Positions 34,425-42,608 of a DNA stretch of 64,000 bases are shown here, piece by piece. This stretch comes from CAVSIS01 sp963814875 (GTDB taxonomy: Bacteria > Acidobacteriota > Thermoanaerobaculia > Thermoanaerobaculales > Sulfomarinibacteraceae): assembly GCA_963814875.1 (NCBI GenBank), contig CAWFFJ010000027.1, forward strand, positions 123,681 through 187,680, read 5' to 3'. The notes beneath the pieces were generated by a model that was given only the letters and a program-made list of their open reading frames with translations, did no database searches and had not been told where the DNA came from. Numbering within the stretch: position 1 is the first letter of the stretch; each line of letters begins with the position of its first letter. A program made the translations under genes and the position numbers.

Positions 34425-36905
34425 ATGAAGTCGAGATCGAAAGTGCTGGGTGGGGTGGTCGCGTTCGTGGTCATGATGTCCGGGACAATCGCCCACGCTC
34501 AGGGTGGGCAGTACAAGATCCTGGGCTGGAACGACCTCGGAATGCACTGTATGGACGACAGCTACGCGGTGTTCTCCATTTTGCCGCCGTACAACAACGT
34601 CCACGCACAGCTCATCGACCCGTCGGGGAACCGGGTCACGAACCCGACGGGCATCACCGTGACCTTCGAGGCGATCTCCGACCCTGACGGCTCGATCAAC
34701 ACGACCTCCGTTGGGAAGACCGATTTCTGGTCGCACGTCGCAGAGCTGTTCGGGGCCTCTCCGGCGCTCGACGAAGGGCTGACGGGGACCCGAATGCCCG
34801 GGCCCGGCAACGTTCCGCAGCCGATGGTGTGGGAGAGCTCCTTCCAGTGGTTTACTGCGGAGGCCGTTCCGATCACGGCGTACGACGACAGCGGCGCCAA
34901 GAACACCTACCCGTTGATGCACCTCGTGGCGCGCAACTCAAGCGGTGCCGTTCTCGCCACTACGGACATCGTCCTGCCGATCTCGGACGAGATGAACTGC
35001 CTCGCGTGCCATGGTTCGGGCACGTCGGCCGCGGCCGAGCCGGCCGCCGGGTGGGTGAACGACCCCGATTCGGTGCGGGATTACCGGTTGAACGTGCTCC
35101 TCAAGCACGACGATCTCCAGCTGGGCTCTCCGGAGTACAGCCAGGCCCTCTCCGACGCCGGCTACAGCGCAGGCGGTCTCTATGACACGGTGATCAATGC
35201 CGGCACGGCCGTCCTGTGCTACCGCTGCCACGGTTCGAACGCCCTGCCTGGGACCGGGATGGCCGGGATCTCCGCGCTGACCGCAGCTGTGCACAGCCGC
35301 CACGCTTCCGTCATCGACCCCGCGACCGGCATGACGATGGATGCCGACGCCAACCGGACCGCGTGCTACCGGTGCCACCCGGGCTCCGAGACCCGCTGCC
35401 TGCGCGGTGCGATGGGCCATGCGACGGCCGCCGACGCCAGCCTCTCGATCCAGTGCCAGGGTTGCCACGGAGGGATGAGCATGGTCGGCGATCCGGCCCG
35501 TGCCGGATGGCTCAACGAGCCGACGTGCCAGAGCTGCCACACCGGCACCGCCACCAACAACGCGGGTCAGATTCGATATCTCACCGTCTTCGACGCGCCG
35601 GGTCACACCCGGGTGGCACCGAGCACGGTGTTCGCGACCAACCCCGGCACCCCTGCGCCGGGCATCTCGCTGTTCCGGTTCTCGACCGGCCACGGCGGTC
35701 TCCAGTGCGAGGCCTGCCACGGCTCGACTCATGCCATCTTCCCGAGCTCGCACCGCAACGACGATATTCGCAACGTCGAGCTGCAGGGGCACGCGGGGAC
35801 CGTGGCCGAGTGCTCGGCCTGCCACGGGGGCCAGCCCAGCACCACCACCGGTGGGCCACACGGAATGCACCCGGTCGGTCAGTCGTGGATCGAGGGTCAC
35901 AAGAACGCCGCCGAGCACGGTTCGTCGGCGTGTCGCGACTGCCACGGCACCGACTACCGCGGCACCGTGCTGTCACGGGCGCTCGGCGACCGCACGATCT
36001 CCGCCTTCGGCACCAAGAACTTCTGGAAGGGGTACCAGATCGGCTGCTACACCTGCCACAACGGACCCCGGAGCGAGGACCGGAACCCGAACCACCCGCC
36101 GACGGTCTCGAACCTCTCAGCGGCGGTCGCCGCCGGAGGGAGCCTGACCCTGACTCTGCAAGCGAACGACGCCGACGGTGACAGCCTGCAGCTCCGCGTG
36201 GTGTCTCAGCCCGGACACGGTCGGGCCGGGGTCGGCGGCACGACCGCCACCTACGTTCCGGACCCCGGATTCACCGGAACGGACACGTTGACCTACGCCG
36301 CCTGGGACGGTATGGCCGACTCGAACCTGGCGACCGTCTCGGTGGACGTTGCCGGAGGTGTGTGCGAGCTGTCGTGCTCGGCAACGGTCCCGGCGACCGG
36401 CCTCACCGGCGAGAGCGTACAGTTCGCCACGACGGCGACGCCGACCGGCTGCTCGGGCACTCCGACCTACAGCTGGTCGTTCGGGGACACCTCGACCTCG
36501 AGCGCCCAGAACCCGCAGCACGCCTACAGCGCCGCCGGGACCTACACCTGGACCGTCACGGCAATCCTCAACGGCGTCACCTGCTCGCGGACCGGTACGA
36601 TCGAGGTGAGCAACGCCGCCGGCGGCGAGTGCGTGCTCGAGTGCCAGATCCACGTTCCCGAGACCGCCAGGACGGGTCGGTCGGTCGATTTCCGCGCGGA
36701 GGTGAACCCCTCCGATCAGTGCAGCGGGGAGCTGTCGACCGCTTGGACCTTCGGCGACGGTGGGACGTCGACTCGTCGCAACACACGTCACACGTACCGC
36801 CGGTCCGGCACCTACGGCTGGACGTTCACGGCCTCGATCTCCGGTGTCTCCTGTGCGAATGAGGGATCGATCGCCGTCACCGGCCGCAGGGGCGGCGACG
36901 ATTGA
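34425..36905 (+). CDS. Nine-heme c-type cytochrome with Ig-like and two PKD domains
   Basis: 826 residues. ATG 34425 has AAGGAGGA upstream and opens a signal peptide ending IAHAQ. Residues 25-185 form a beta-rich domain with GWNDLGMHCMDDSY. Nine CxxCH heme sites follow at about 191-545: CLACH, CYRCH twice, CQGCH, CQSCH, CEACH, CSACH, CRDCH and CYTCH. Many distal His residues are available (HSRHAS, HRNDD, PHGMHP). Residues 555-645 are a cadherin/Ig-like domain (LTLTLQANDADGDSLQLRVV), then two PKD domains at about 650-730 and 735-820, each with paired Cys. It probably carries electrons outside the inner membrane and attaches to surfaces or polymers by its tail. A terminator follows at 37013. 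Confidence 0.88.
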   Translation: MKSRSKVLGGVVAFVVMMSGTIAHAQGGQYKILGWNDLGMHCMDDSYAVFSILPPYNNVHAQLIDPSGNRVTNPTGITVTFEAISDPDGSINTTSVGKTDFWSHVAELFGASPALDEGLTGTRMPGPGNVPQPMVWESSFQWFTAEAVPITAYDDSGAKNTYPLMHLVARNSSGAVLATTDIVLPISDEMNCLACHGSGTSAAAEPAAGWVNDPDSVRDYRLNVLLKHDDLQLGSPEYSQALSDAGYSAGGLYDTVINAGTAVLCYRCHGSNALPGTGMAGISALTAAVHSRHASVIDPATGMTMDADANRTACYRCHPGSETRCLRGAMGHATAADASLSIQCQGCHGGMSMVGDPARAGWLNEPTCQSCHTGTATNNAGQIRYLTVFDAPGHTRVAPSTVFATNPGTPAPGISLFRFSTGHGGLQCEACHGSTHAIFPSSHRNDDIRNVELQGHAGTVAECSACHGGQPSTTTGGPHGMHPVGQSWIEGHKNAAEHGSSACRDCHGTDYRGTVLSRALGDRTISAFGTKNFWKGYQIGCYTCHNGPRSEDRNPNHPPTVSNLSAAVAAGGSLTLTLQANDADGDSLQLRVVSQPGHGRAGVGGTTATYVPDPGFTGTDTLTYAAWDGMADSNLATVSVDVAGGVCELSCSATVPATGLTGESVQFATTATPTGCSGTPTYSWSFGDTSTSSAQNPQHAYSAAGTYTWTVTAILNGVTCSRTGTIEVSNAAGGECVLECQIHVPETARTGRSVDFRAEVNPSDQCSGELSTAWTFGDGGTSTRRNTRHTYRRSGTYGWTFTASISGVSCANEGSIAVTGRRGGDD

Positions 36906-37012
36906 GCGAACGCGGTGAGCGGGGGCCGTCGTGGTCCCCGCTCGTCGCCTGACAGCGGCCGGGGCGCTCTGAGAGGAGTGTTCCTGCAACCGCCAATGAG
37001 CGAGAGAAGAGT

Positions 37013-37047
37013 GGCGGTCCGCGCTCATGCGCGGACCGCCCTTTCTT
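37013..37047 (+). terminator. Rho-independent terminator after the cytochrome gene
   Basis: GGCGGTCCGCG and CGCGGACCGCC form an 11-bp stem around CTCATG, followed by CTTTCTT. It is about 107 bases past the stop codon. Confidence 0.8.
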
Positions 37048-37240
37048 GAGCCTTGGACCGGCTGCGGCCACTGCGGGAAGAGGTGGGAGAATGTGACATC
37101 TCGCTGCCCGCTCACCGCTTGACTGGCACCAATGCATGCCTCAGCGGGGCCGACCATGAGGCGCTGTGGCCCGGCCTGCAGGAGTCGCACGAGGCCGGAG
37201 CGACGAAGTCGTCGGATTCGGGGAAGGACCCTCGGCAAGG

Positions 37241-37276
37241 AAAAACGCCCCCGCGACCAATTGGTCGCGGGGGCGT
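37241..37276 (-). terminator. Rho-independent terminator for the minus-strand surface-protein gene
   Basis: ACGCCCCCGCGACCAA and its complement form a perfect 16-bp palindrome. On the minus strand it is followed by a run of five T. It lies 32 bases past the stop of the gene at 37309. Bases 37048-37240 hold nothing recognisable. Confidence 0.8.
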
Positions 37277-37308
37277 CCGATGTCAATCGGAAGCGGGCCG
37301 GTCCGGGG

Positions 37309-37857
37309 TCACCGCCTGCGCAGCAGGACGAAGACGCCAGCCGCGGCGAGCAGGCCGATCAGGGCCAGCAGGCCGGCGGGACCGGTCACTGGGACCGGCT
37401 CGAACGGCGTCGGGGTGATGTCGCCGCAGCCGTCCTCGCCGTCGAGGACGAACGGGTCCACGCCGTCGAGGAAGCCTCCGCCCGGCATGTCGACGAGCTC
37501 CACGCCGACGCCCAGCGCACTCGCGCCGATCGGACCCGACCAGTTCAGCGTGTCGGTGATGTCGACGGTGGCATCGACCGCAACTGAGTAGCTTCCGCTG
37601 ACCTTGAGCACGCCGTCGTCCCAGATTTGTACGTCGATCTGGTCCTGGCCGCTTCCGTCGTCGGTCGTGCCGGTGACGTGGATGGTGAAGGTCACCGAGT
37701 TGTTCTGAACGCAGTCTGTGATACCGCTCAGCGACGTGATGCTGCCGGTCGCCTGCGGCGCCTCGCCTTGGGCACCGGGGCCATTGGTTGGCGCGGCGAC
37801 TGCAACCGCTGAGACCAACAGAACAACAGCAACGCTCGAGAGCAACTTACCTCTCAT
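37309..37857 (-). CDS. Small secreted surface protein with tripartite C-terminal sorting-like signal
   Basis: 182 residues. The start ATG 37857 has GGGAGG upstream. Signal peptide: LLSSVAVVLLVSAVAVAAP. The middle is a beta-sandwich-like domain (SVTFTIHVTGTTDDGSGQDQ and IWDDGVLKVSGSYSV) with Cys near SGITDC and EDGCGD. The C-terminus ends VPVTGPAGLLALIGLLAAAG then VFVLLRRR: a short Pro/Gly motif, a hydrophobic helix and an Arg cluster. That layout is typical of LPxTG or IPTL-type sorting signals. No sortase or exosortase is in the window. The gene has its own promoter and terminator, so it is probably well expressed. Confidence 0.75.
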   Translation of the reverse strand: MRGKLLSSVAVVLLVSAVAVAAPTNGPGAQGEAPQATGSITSLSGITDCVQNNSVTFTIHVTGTTDDGSGQDQIDVQIWDDGVLKVSGSYSVAVDATVDITDTLNWSGPIGASALGVGVELVDMPGGGFLDGVDPFVLDGEDGCGDITPTPFEPVPVTGPAGLLALIGLLAAAGVFVLLRRR

Positions 37858-37876
37858 AATCGACCTCCCATTTCCT

Positions 37877-37904
37877 CTAATAAAATGATGAGCAATCTCA
37901 ACAA
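37877..37904 (-). promoter_or_regulatory. Possible sigma-70-like promoter of the small surface protein gene
   Basis: On the minus strand TTGTTG, a 16-base spacer and TATTAG precede the start by about 20 bases, in an AT-rich patch unusual for this window. Matches are four of six at each box. The rest of the spacer to 38164 shows nothing recognisable. Confidence 0.35.
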
Positions 37905-38164
37905 ACTCCACGGCAGGACTTGTTGTCGTGGAGAGTCTACCACGGGTCCACGCATGCCGATCTCTCAGGTCCTGTCGGTGCCGCCCGTCGAGGGCGGGTC
38001 GTGAGACGCCGCGGCATCGGTCGAGCCGACCGGAGGCACGCCGGATAGACGCGAAGGCGGCCCTCTCCGTCGCTGCGAGGCACGACGGCGGCCACAGGCG
38101 GGACGGCGTATTCTGGCGCAGGCTGCTTGAGCCGTCGGACCATCCACACTGCCGGAGGAGCACG

Positions 38165-39373
38165 ATGGACTTCTCTCTCTCACCCAACGTCGCGTCGATC
38201 CAGAAGCTCGTGCGCGAGTTCATGGAAGGGGAGGTTCTGCCCCTCGAGCAGGCACTGTTGCACGAGGGCTTCACCGCGCTCCTGCCCGTGCTGCGGGAGA
38301 AGCGGGCACGTGCGAAGCAGACCGGGCTGTGGGCCGCCCACGTCCCCGAGACCTACGGTGGCGCGGGCCTCTCGCTGACCGAGTTTGCCCACATGAGCGA
38401 GGAGCTCGGCCGCAGCCCGCTCGGGCACTACCTCTTCAACTGCCAGGCGCCGGACGTCGGCAACATGGAGATCCTGATGGAGCACGGTACCCCCGAGCAG
38501 CAGGAGCGCTTCCTCCTGCCGCTCGTCCGGGGCGACATCAGGAGCTGCTTCACCATGACCGAGCCCGAGTTCGCGGGCTCGAACCCGGTCTGGATGGGGA
38601 CCACCGCGATCCGGGACGGCGACGAGTGGGTGCTGCGAGGCCACAAGTGGTTCGCGACTGGAGCCGACGGCGCAGCCTTCGCGATCTGCATGGCGGTCAC
38701 CGATCCCGACGCTGGCGATCCCTACCGCCGGGCCAGCATGATCATCGTGCCCACGGACACCCCCGGGTTCGAGCTGATCGGCAACCTCTCGATCATGGGC
38801 GAGCGAGGCGGTGACTGGGCGAGCCACGGCGAGGTCGCCTACCACGGTGCCCGCGTTCCGGTCGCGAACCTCCTCGGTGGTGAGGGCATGGGCTTCGCGA
38901 TCGCCCAGGAACGGCTCGGGCCCGGGCGGATCCATCACTGCATGCGCTGGATCGGGGTCTCGGAGCGTGCCTTCGAGATCATGTGCCGGCACGCCGCCGA
39001 CCGGGAGCTCTCCCCAGGGAGGCCGCTCGGCACGAAGCAGATCGTGCAGCAGTGGATCGCCGAGAGTCGGGCCGAGATCCACGCCGCCCGGCTGATGGTC
39101 CTGCACGCGGCGTGGCGGATCGAGCACGAGGGCGCACGAGCTGCGCGCGAGGAGATCTCGCTGATCAAGTTCACCGTCGCCCGCACCCTGCAGCGCGTCC
39201 TGGACCGTGCGCTCCAGGCCCTCGGTGGCCTCGGCATGACCGACGACACCCCGCTCGCCTTCTGGTGGGCACACGAGCGTGCCGCGCGAATCTACGACGG
39301 CGCGGACGAGGTCCATCTCGAGGTGGTGGCGAAGAGAATCCTCCGATCCTACGGCCTCGGGAACAGCGCATGA
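38165..39373 (+). CDS. Acyl-CoA dehydrogenase, ACAD10/11-like
   Basis: 402 residues, the normal family length. The start ATG 38165 has GGAGGAG upstream. Motifs: VPETYGGAGLSLTEFA, CFTMTEPEFAGSNP (FAD-binding loop), GHKWFATGADGA, and ADEVHLEVVAKRILR at the C-terminus. It oxidises an acyl-CoA with FAD. It overlaps the phosphotransferase gene by four bases (ATGA). In animal ACAD10/11 the same two domains are fused, and those enzymes handle 4-hydroxyacyl-CoA by phosphorylation and elimination. The bacterial pair may do the same; this is inference from the pairing. Confidence 0.87.
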   Translation: MDFSLSPNVASIQKLVREFMEGEVLPLEQALLHEGFTALLPVLREKRARAKQTGLWAAHVPETYGGAGLSLTEFAHMSEELGRSPLGHYLFNCQAPDVGNMEILMEHGTPEQQERFLLPLVRGDIRSCFTMTEPEFAGSNPVWMGTTAIRDGDEWVLRGHKWFATGADGAAFAICMAVTDPDAGDPYRRASMIIVPTDTPGFELIGNLSIMGERGGDWASHGEVAYHGARVPVANLLGGEGMGFAIAQERLGPGRIHHCMRWIGVSERAFEIMCRHAADRELSPGRPLGTKQIVQQWIAESRAEIHAARLMVLHAAWRIEHEGARAAREEISLIKFTVARTLQRVLDRALQALGGLGMTDDTPLAFWWAHERAARIYDGADEVHLEVVAKRILRSYGLGNSA

Positions 39374-40452
39374 CCAGCGCTGCGGAGGGCTCTCGCGGCG
39401 GCTCCGGGGCCGTCCGTTCGGGAGAGGAGCTCGACCTTCGAGCCCTGGGTCCATGGCTTGCAGCCCGCGTTCCGGGCCTGGCCGGCGAGCCGCGGGTGAC
39501 CCAGTACTCGGGCGGCGCCTCGAACTGGACCTACCGCCTCGAGTACCCCGGTCACGACCTCGTGCTGCGGCGGCCTCCGGCGGGGACCAAGGCGAAGTCG
39601 GCCCACGACATGGGTCGTGAGTTCCAGATCCAGGAGGCGCTCAAGCCGGTCTTTCCGTGGGTGCCGGAGATGGTCGCCCACTGCGACGACCCGGCGGTGC
39701 TGGGGGCCGAGTTCTACGTCATGCAGCGCATCCCCGGCATCGTGCCACGCCGCAACCTGCCGCACGGCGTGACCCTGGATCCGGCGACCGCGCGCGCCCT
39801 TTGCCTCAACGCGATTGATGTGCTGGTCGTGCTGCACGAGGTCGATCCCTCGCGTGAGGGTCTCGCGAGCCTCGGGCGGGGGCCGGGATATGCCCGTCGC
39901 CAGATCGGGGGCTGGAGCGACCGCTACGTGAAAGCCAGGACCTGGAACGTGCCGAGCTTCCGTCGCGTCCGCGGGTGGCTCCACGCCAATATTCCGGAAG
40001 ACGTCGCCACTTGCGTGATCCACGGCGACTTCCGGCTCGACAACTTGGTCCTGGACCCGGACGACCTGTCCCGAATCGTCGGCGTGCTCGACTGGGAGAT
40101 GGCGACGTTGGGAGATCCGCTGATGGACCTCGGCAACAGCCTCGCGTACTGGGTCCAGGCCGACGACGACTTCATGGCGCGGTCAACGCGCCGCCAGCCT
40201 TCCCATCTGCCCGGAATGCTCACGCGGCGGGAGCTGGTCGATGCCTACTTTGCCCGTTCCGGTCGCACGAGGCCCGACAACTGGACTTTCTACGAGGTGT
40301 ATGGCCTGTTCCGGCTGGCGGTGATCGCGCAGCAGATCTACTACCGCTACCACCACCGGCAGACCCGCAACCCGGCCTTCAAGCGCTTCTGGCTCGCCGT
40401 GGGCTACCTGGACTGGCGCTGCCGACGGCTGATCCGGGCGGGCGCCGGGTAG
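39370..40452 (+). CDS. Aminoglycoside-phosphotransferase-fold kinase (ACAD10/11 kinase-like)
   Basis: 360 residues. The start ATG 39370 overlaps the dehydrogenase stop. Kinase-like features: RPPAGTKAKSAHDMGREF (substrate/ATP region), VIHGDFRLDNLVLD with the catalytic loop His218/Asp220/Asn225, and GVLDWEMATLGDP with Asp241 for metal binding. YRYHHRQTRNP near the C-terminus is typical of the ACAD10/11-associated group. It very probably phosphorylates a hydroxyacyl-CoA or similar metabolite rather than an antibiotic, given the coupled dehydrogenase. Confidence 0.85.
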   Translation: MTSAAEGSRGGSGAVRSGEELDLRALGPWLAARVPGLAGEPRVTQYSGGASNWTYRLEYPGHDLVLRRPPAGTKAKSAHDMGREFQIQEALKPVFPWVPEMVAHCDDPAVLGAEFYVMQRIPGIVPRRNLPHGVTLDPATARALCLNAIDVLVVLHEVDPSREGLASLGRGPGYARRQIGGWSDRYVKARTWNVPSFRRVRGWLHANIPEDVATCVIHGDFRLDNLVLDPDDLSRIVGVLDWEMATLGDPLMDLGNSLAYWVQADDDFMARSTRRQPSHLPGMLTRRELVDAYFARSGRTRPDNWTFYEVYGLFRLAVIAQQIYYRYHHRQTRNPAFKRFWLAVGYLDWRCRRLIRAGAG

Positions 40453-40474
40453 CCGCCCAGCCCAACCCGCCGCC

Positions 40475-41533
40475 TCAGAGAGCGAGCTGGCGTGCCCCAG
40501 CGCCGCGCCCTCGCGTCTCGTGCTCGATCGCCCGCGCCGCAGCCTCGGCGAGGTCGGGGAGTCCCAACGGGAGCTCTCGCCGTTTGCCGATCGGGCGCGA
40601 CCCGGTCCCTGGAGCCTGCGGTGACATCGACCATGCCTCTTCCGTGAAGGGGCAGCTGCGGCTGCGCACGCACTCGATGACGCGCTTGGGGGAACCGAGG
40701 TCGGTCCAGCCGCAGGGTGGCACCGCGAGCACCGAGAAGGCGGCGTCGTCGGGCTGCATCATTTGCCGCGAGAAGTCGACGCTCGGCAAGCCGTCGTAGA
40801 GCTGGTCGATGACGTCGCGTCGCGTACCGCCGCTGAACTCGAAGGCCAGGTCGAAGCGGTCCACCAGCCAACCCAGGCTTCGCCGGTACCGTGTCATCAG
40901 GGTTTTCGCGGTCGCCATGAAGATGAAGCTGCTCCACAGCGCGCCACCCTCGAGCAGCTCGCGGGCACGCTTGGCGTCGGGCTTTTCGACGAAGGAGGTC
41001 ACCTCCCTGACGGGTCCTTCACCCTCAGGATCGGCGGTGATCCAGCCGTACTCGGTCTCTGCGTGGTCGGCCCCGATGCCGAGGACCAGGAGCAGCTCGG
41101 GGCGTTCCCCGACGCAGGCCAGGGCGTGGGCCATCGACCGGACCAGCGTGTCCTCGTTGCGGACGTAGTGGTCCGACGGCGACACCAGGACCCTGGCCTC
41201 CGGGTCGCGGTGGAGAATCGTGATCAGGGGGAGCAGGACGCCGCACGCGGTACCGCGGTCGCAGGGCTGGATGACGACGTTCGTCGGCGGGATGTCGGCG
41301 AGCTCAGCCTGCCACCACGCCCGGTGCGCCGAGGAGACGACCACCACAGTCCGATCCGGATCGACGACTCTGGCGAGGCGCGTCAAAGTCCGTCGCAGCA
41401 GCGACGGACCCCCGGCGAGAGCACAGTATTGCTTGGGAACAACCCTGCCGCCGGCGTCCGTGGTGAGCGAGCTGAGGCGCCTGCCCGGTCCCGCGGCGAG
41501 GACGACTGCCCACACGGCGCTCTGCGTGCCCAT
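40475..41533 (-). CDS. Mannose-1-phosphate guanylyltransferase-like nucleotidyltransferase
   Basis: 352 residues. The start ATG 41533 has GGGAGG upstream. The N-terminus VVLAAGPGRRLSSLT is the nucleotide-binding loop, although the usual GGxGTRL is degenerate. KQYCALAGGPSLLRRTL, QPCDRGTACGVLLPL, VLVSPSDHYV, EYGWI and SFVEKPD follow the ManC/GMP order. The C-terminal isomerase domain of bifunctional ManC is absent. It would make GDP-mannose from mannose-1-phosphate and GTP, feeding the glycan genes next to it and the GDP-fucose synthase at 23450. Confidence 0.82.
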   Translation of the reverse strand: MGTQSAVWAVVLAAGPGRRLSSLTTDAGGRVVPKQYCALAGGPSLLRRTLTRLARVVDPDRTVVVVSSAHRAWWQAELADIPPTNVVIQPCDRGTACGVLLPLITILHRDPEARVLVSPSDHYVRNEDTLVRSMAHALACVGERPELLLVLGIGADHAETEYGWITADPEGEGPVREVTSFVEKPDAKRARELLEGGALWSSFIFMATAKTLMTRYRRSLGWLVDRFDLAFEFSGGTRRDVIDQLYDGLPSVDFSRQMMQPDDAAFSVLAVPPCGWTDLGSPKRVIECVRSRSCPFTEEAWSMSPQAPGTGSRPIGKRRELPLGLPDLAEAAARAIEHETRGRGAGARQLAL

Positions 41534-41765
41534 CTGCGACCTCCCAACGCCTGGCCCCGGTCTGGGTCTCCCTGGGGTGTCTGTGGCGGCACGGAGCAGG
41601 AGTACAACCCCGCTGCCGAGAGCAGCTGGTGGGGGCGTCGCGCAGAGGCCAAGCCCTACCCTTCAATGTAATGCGACCCGGACCCAATGTCCGGCGGGAT
41701 CGGTCACGGACGTGTAAAAGAGGGCGGATTCGGTTCGCAGGCCGACTGCTATCCTCGCAGCGGTG

Positions 41766-42548
41766 ATGTGGCGGACCACGATCGCCTCCCGGCTGCCGCG
41801 GGGCATGCGGAGGATCGTGCGGCACTGGGCTTCGCCGGTGCTGTACGCCCTCGAGCGGCCGCGCCTGCGACGGCTCTACGGGAGCTTCGTCGGGCCCGGT
41901 TCTCTTGCCTTCGACATCGGCGCCGCCGAGGGCTACCACGCCGCGATCCTGCTCTCCCTCGGCGCCAGGGTGGTGGCGGTGGAACCCAACCCCCGCTCGG
42001 TCGCCGCTCTCGAGAGGCGGGTCGCCGGGCGCGGTGCGGAGGTCGTCCGTGCGGCCGTGGCGGAACGCTCCGGGCAATGCGTGCTGCGCGTCAGCTCCTC
42101 CGACCCAGAGCTCTCAACGCTCGTGACGACCGAGGCGCACGAAGGCGGGCGCGAGGCCGGCCCGTGGGACGGTGAGGTCGACGTGACAACGGTGACGCTC
42201 GACCAGCTCATCGCCGAGCACGGTCGGCCCGACTTCATCAAGATCGACGTCGAGGGAGCCGAGCTCGAAGTGCTCTGCGGGCTGTCGACGCCGGTCGAAC
42301 GCCTCTCGTTCGAGTTCCACCGCTGCAACCTCGAGGCCGTCGAGGCGTGCACGGCGCGCCTCGAGCAGCTCGGCGAGTACCGCTTCGCGTTCTCGCTCTA
42401 CCGTCGCTTCCGGCTCGTCCCTCCCCTGTGGGTGACTGCCGGCGAGTTGCTCGAGCGGCTTCGCGCTCTGACGAGTCGTGACGCCTGCGGTGACGTCTAT
42501 GCTCGCTGCGCGAGCCGTGAGACGCGAGATGCGAGACGCGAGACGTGA
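41766..42548 (+). CDS. FkbM-family SAM-dependent methyltransferase
   Basis: 260 residues from ATG 41766 (GTG 41763 is an equal alternative; no strong ribosome-binding site). LAFDIGAAEGYHAAIL is the SAM-binding loop, VVAVEPNPRSVAALE the acidic strand and DFIKIDVEGAELEVLCG the FkbM hallmark. It is likely to O-methylate a sugar or another small molecule in the surrounding glycan pathway. The last dozen residues (ASRETRDARRET) are translated from a GAGACGCGA dispersed repeat at 42515-42548, which also provides the stop, so the native end is lost or extended. Confidence 0.83.
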   Translation: MWRTTIASRLPRGMRRIVRHWASPVLYALERPRLRRLYGSFVGPGSLAFDIGAAEGYHAAILLSLGARVVAVEPNPRSVAALERRVAGRGAEVVRAAVAERSGQCVLRVSSSDPELSTLVTTEAHEGGREAGPWDGEVDVTTVTLDQLIAEHGRPDFIKIDVEGAELEVLCGLSTPVERLSFEFHRCNLEAVEACTARLEQLGEYRFAFSLYRRFRLVPPLWVTAGELLERLRALTSRDACGDVYARCASRETRDARRET

Positions 42549-42608
42549 CGGCGGGAGCACATTTTAGGACCGCGGAAAGAGAATCGTAGGAGACCCCCAG
42601 CGGAGCGA

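Noticed and set aside
37309..37857. A true LPxTG substrate with a local sortase
   Set aside because: The tail fits the layout, but no sortase or exosortase gene is in the window and the motif reads VPVTG. Kept only as a hypothesis.
39370..40452. An aminoglycoside resistance kinase
   Set aside because: It has the APH fold, but coupling to an acyl-CoA dehydrogenase and the ACAD10/11-like wording argue for a metabolic kinase.
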